A stretch of 64,000 bases of DNA, from contig NZ_QAOM01000011.1 in NCBI RefSeq assembly GCF_003051085.1, forward strand, positions 62,001 through 126,000. The letters are read 5' to 3'. A program made the translations under genes and the position numbers. The notes beneath the pieces are model-generated. The model saw only the letters and a list, made by a program, of their open reading frames with translations, did no database searches and was not told the origin of the DNA. The stretch comes from Trichococcus patagoniensis. Its GTDB lineage: Bacteria > Bacillota > Bacilli > Lactobacillales > Aerococcaceae. Position 1 is the stretch's first letter, and every line of letters starts with the position of its first letter. Shown one piece after another: positions 62,891 through 64,000 of this stretch.

Positions 62891-64000
62891 CTATTCGCTC
62901 TGCTGTGCCGTCTCCGAAACAACCGTCGAACGTTTAAATACGAAAACAAAAACGATCCATGCAGCAAACGTCGAGCCGGCTGCAAACAAGGTCGGAAGAT
63001 TGATATTGATGGTGGTTAAAAAGGCCGCCAAAATGGGAGGCAGCGCCTGCGCCAGACTGACGATGGACTGATTGATGCCGAGAATTTCGCCTTGCGATGA
63101 ACGGTCAGACATACTGGATACAATCGCCGTGCTGTTCGGTTGCGTCAATCCCTGGAAAACCGCAATGAAGGGAATTATTGCGTAAATCCAGCCGGCTTGA
63201 TCAGGGAGCAGCAGGAAGGGGAAGGTCGCCGCCAGCAGGATACTTGAAACCGACAGGATTTTTATCGGTGAAAATCTTTTTGACAACGGCCGTAAAAAAG
63301 CACCCTGTGCCACTGCAATCCAAATGCCCATATAAGCGAATAAATCGCCGATTTGAGATTGATTGAACTGGAATTTTCCTACCAGAAAGACTTGGAAAAA
63401 CTGAGTGAAGAAATTGAAGCCAACACTCAACAAAAATATGACTGCGAATATGGTTCGCATTTTTTTGATTTCAAAAGCTTTGCGGATATTCTTGACTCCT
63501 GCCAGCGGATCAATGCGCCCGGTCTTTTTATTTTTCAGTGTCTCTGGGAACCGTTTAAGGACCATCAGGATATTGAGTACGGTCAGCAATGCGGCAAACC
63601 AAAACGGTGTTGCAAAGTCGAACCAACTTAAAATGGATGGGTCAGATAATTTCCCGCCTAGGTAGGGTCCGATGACAAAGCCCAAGCCAAATGCCATACC
63701 GATCAGGCCAAAATTTTTGGCTCTGTTGGAATCATCGCTGATGTCTGCAATGGCAGACTGAGCAATCGAAATATTCCCGCCCGTGAAGCCATCGATTGCG
63801 CGGCCGATGAACAGCAGCCAGATGTTTTGCGTCAGAATCCCGATTGCAATCAACAGATAGCCCCCTAACGTCCCTAACAAGGAAGCGAGGAGAATCTTTC
63901 TGCGCCCCATACGGTCAGCGAAAGCACCCAGCATGGGTGCTCCAAAAAACTGCATGAGCGGATAAGAAGCAATCAGGAAGCCGTAGATGATGGTGCGCAG
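62891..64000 (-). CDS. MFS multidrug/tetracycline-type transporter, partial (5' end outside window)
   Basis: The visible 369 residues cover helices two to twelve of a DHA1-type antiporter. Motif A lies at GAFADRMGRRKILLASLLG, and motif C-like glycines at MAFGLGFVIGPYLGGKLSD. The frame stays open past the visible MQFFGAPML to the right edge (LRTIIYGFLIASYPL), so the first helix and start are outside. It resembles TetA/MdtG-like exporters; substrate unknown. Confidence 0.87.
   Translation of the reverse strand: MRTIIYGFLIASYPLMQFFGAPMLGAFADRMGRRKILLASLLGTLGGYLLIAIGILTQNIWLLFIGRAIDGFTGGNISIAQSAIADISDDSNRAKNFGLIGMAFGLGFVIGPYLGGKLSDPSILSWFDFATPFWFAALLTVLNILMVLKRFPETLKNKKTGRIDPLAGVKNIRKAFEIKKMRTIFAVIFLLSVGFNFFTQFFQVFLVGKFQFNQSQIGDLFAYMGIWIAVAQGAFLRPLSKRFSPIKILSVSSILLAATFPFLLLPDQAGWIYAIIPFIAVFQGLTQPNSTAIVSSMSDRSSQGEILGINQSIVSLAQALPPILAAFLTTININLPTLFAAGSTFAAWIVFVFVFKRSTVVSETAQQSE

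Overview
The window looks like chromosome from a low-to-mid GC Lactobacillales bacterium, most plausibly Carnobacteriaceae (Trichococcus-like). The grounds are the conserved order dut-radA-yacL-gltX-cysE-cysS-mrnC-rlmB-rae1, a glnRA pair with consensus GlnR boxes, an msm-type raffinose operon with a remote MsmK ATPase, an anaerobic nrdDG pair with NrdR-like boxes, and many CcpA cre-like sites. The genus is inference; the order-level placement is well supported.

Layout. 1-4.5 kb: part of a glucitol-family PTS (srlE, srlA, gutM) with a SAF-domain oxidoreductase and a glucose-6-phosphate isomerase. Both transcription units carry the same CATATG-centred operator pair. 5-15.3 kb: a GH3/CUT2-ABC/GH2 glycoside operon with a divergent AraC regulator. 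15.4-17.4 kb: a decayed histidine-kinase fragment, YbjQ with a membrane partner, and an MscS channel. 17.5-26.1 kb: the housekeeping translation, cysteine and DNA-repair block. 26.4-29.4 kb: msmK, then an IS4-family element sitting exactly in the apex of msmK's terminator hairpin. 29.6-41 kb: cytosolic alpha-amylase, MhqO-like dioxygenase, and the msm cluster (aga, gtfA, msmG, msmF, msmE, msmR). 41-45.2 kb: a lipoprotein and a YtrA-type GntR/ABC operon with a secreted partner. 45.2-50.6 kb: aldo/keto reductase, a NERD-domain gene bracketed by two copies of a hairpin array, and nrdG/nrdD. 51-58.4 kb: an Amt fused to a PII domain, elaA, an ABC exporter and glnRA. 58.7-64 kb: amidase, a Mn-type CDF, an APC permease and a partial MFS transporter.

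How the genes work together. MsmEFG imports alpha-galactosides using MsmK as its likely ATPase. Aga releases galactose and GtfA phosphorolyses sucrose. GlnR appears to connect glnRA and the Amt-PII gene. Most of the accessory carbon genes carry cre-like sites, consistent with CcpA control.

The least explained structure is a family of GC-rich hairpins repeated every 50-52 bp. It occurs at five intergenic loci in only 64 kb, with two stem sequence types but one architecture. Two of the arrays are near-identical direct repeats flanking the NERD-domain gene. Also notable are the shared operator pair on the PTS and pgi units, the IS insertion in a terminator apex, a three-arm alternative-pairing leader before the GntR operon, and the Amt-PII fusion.
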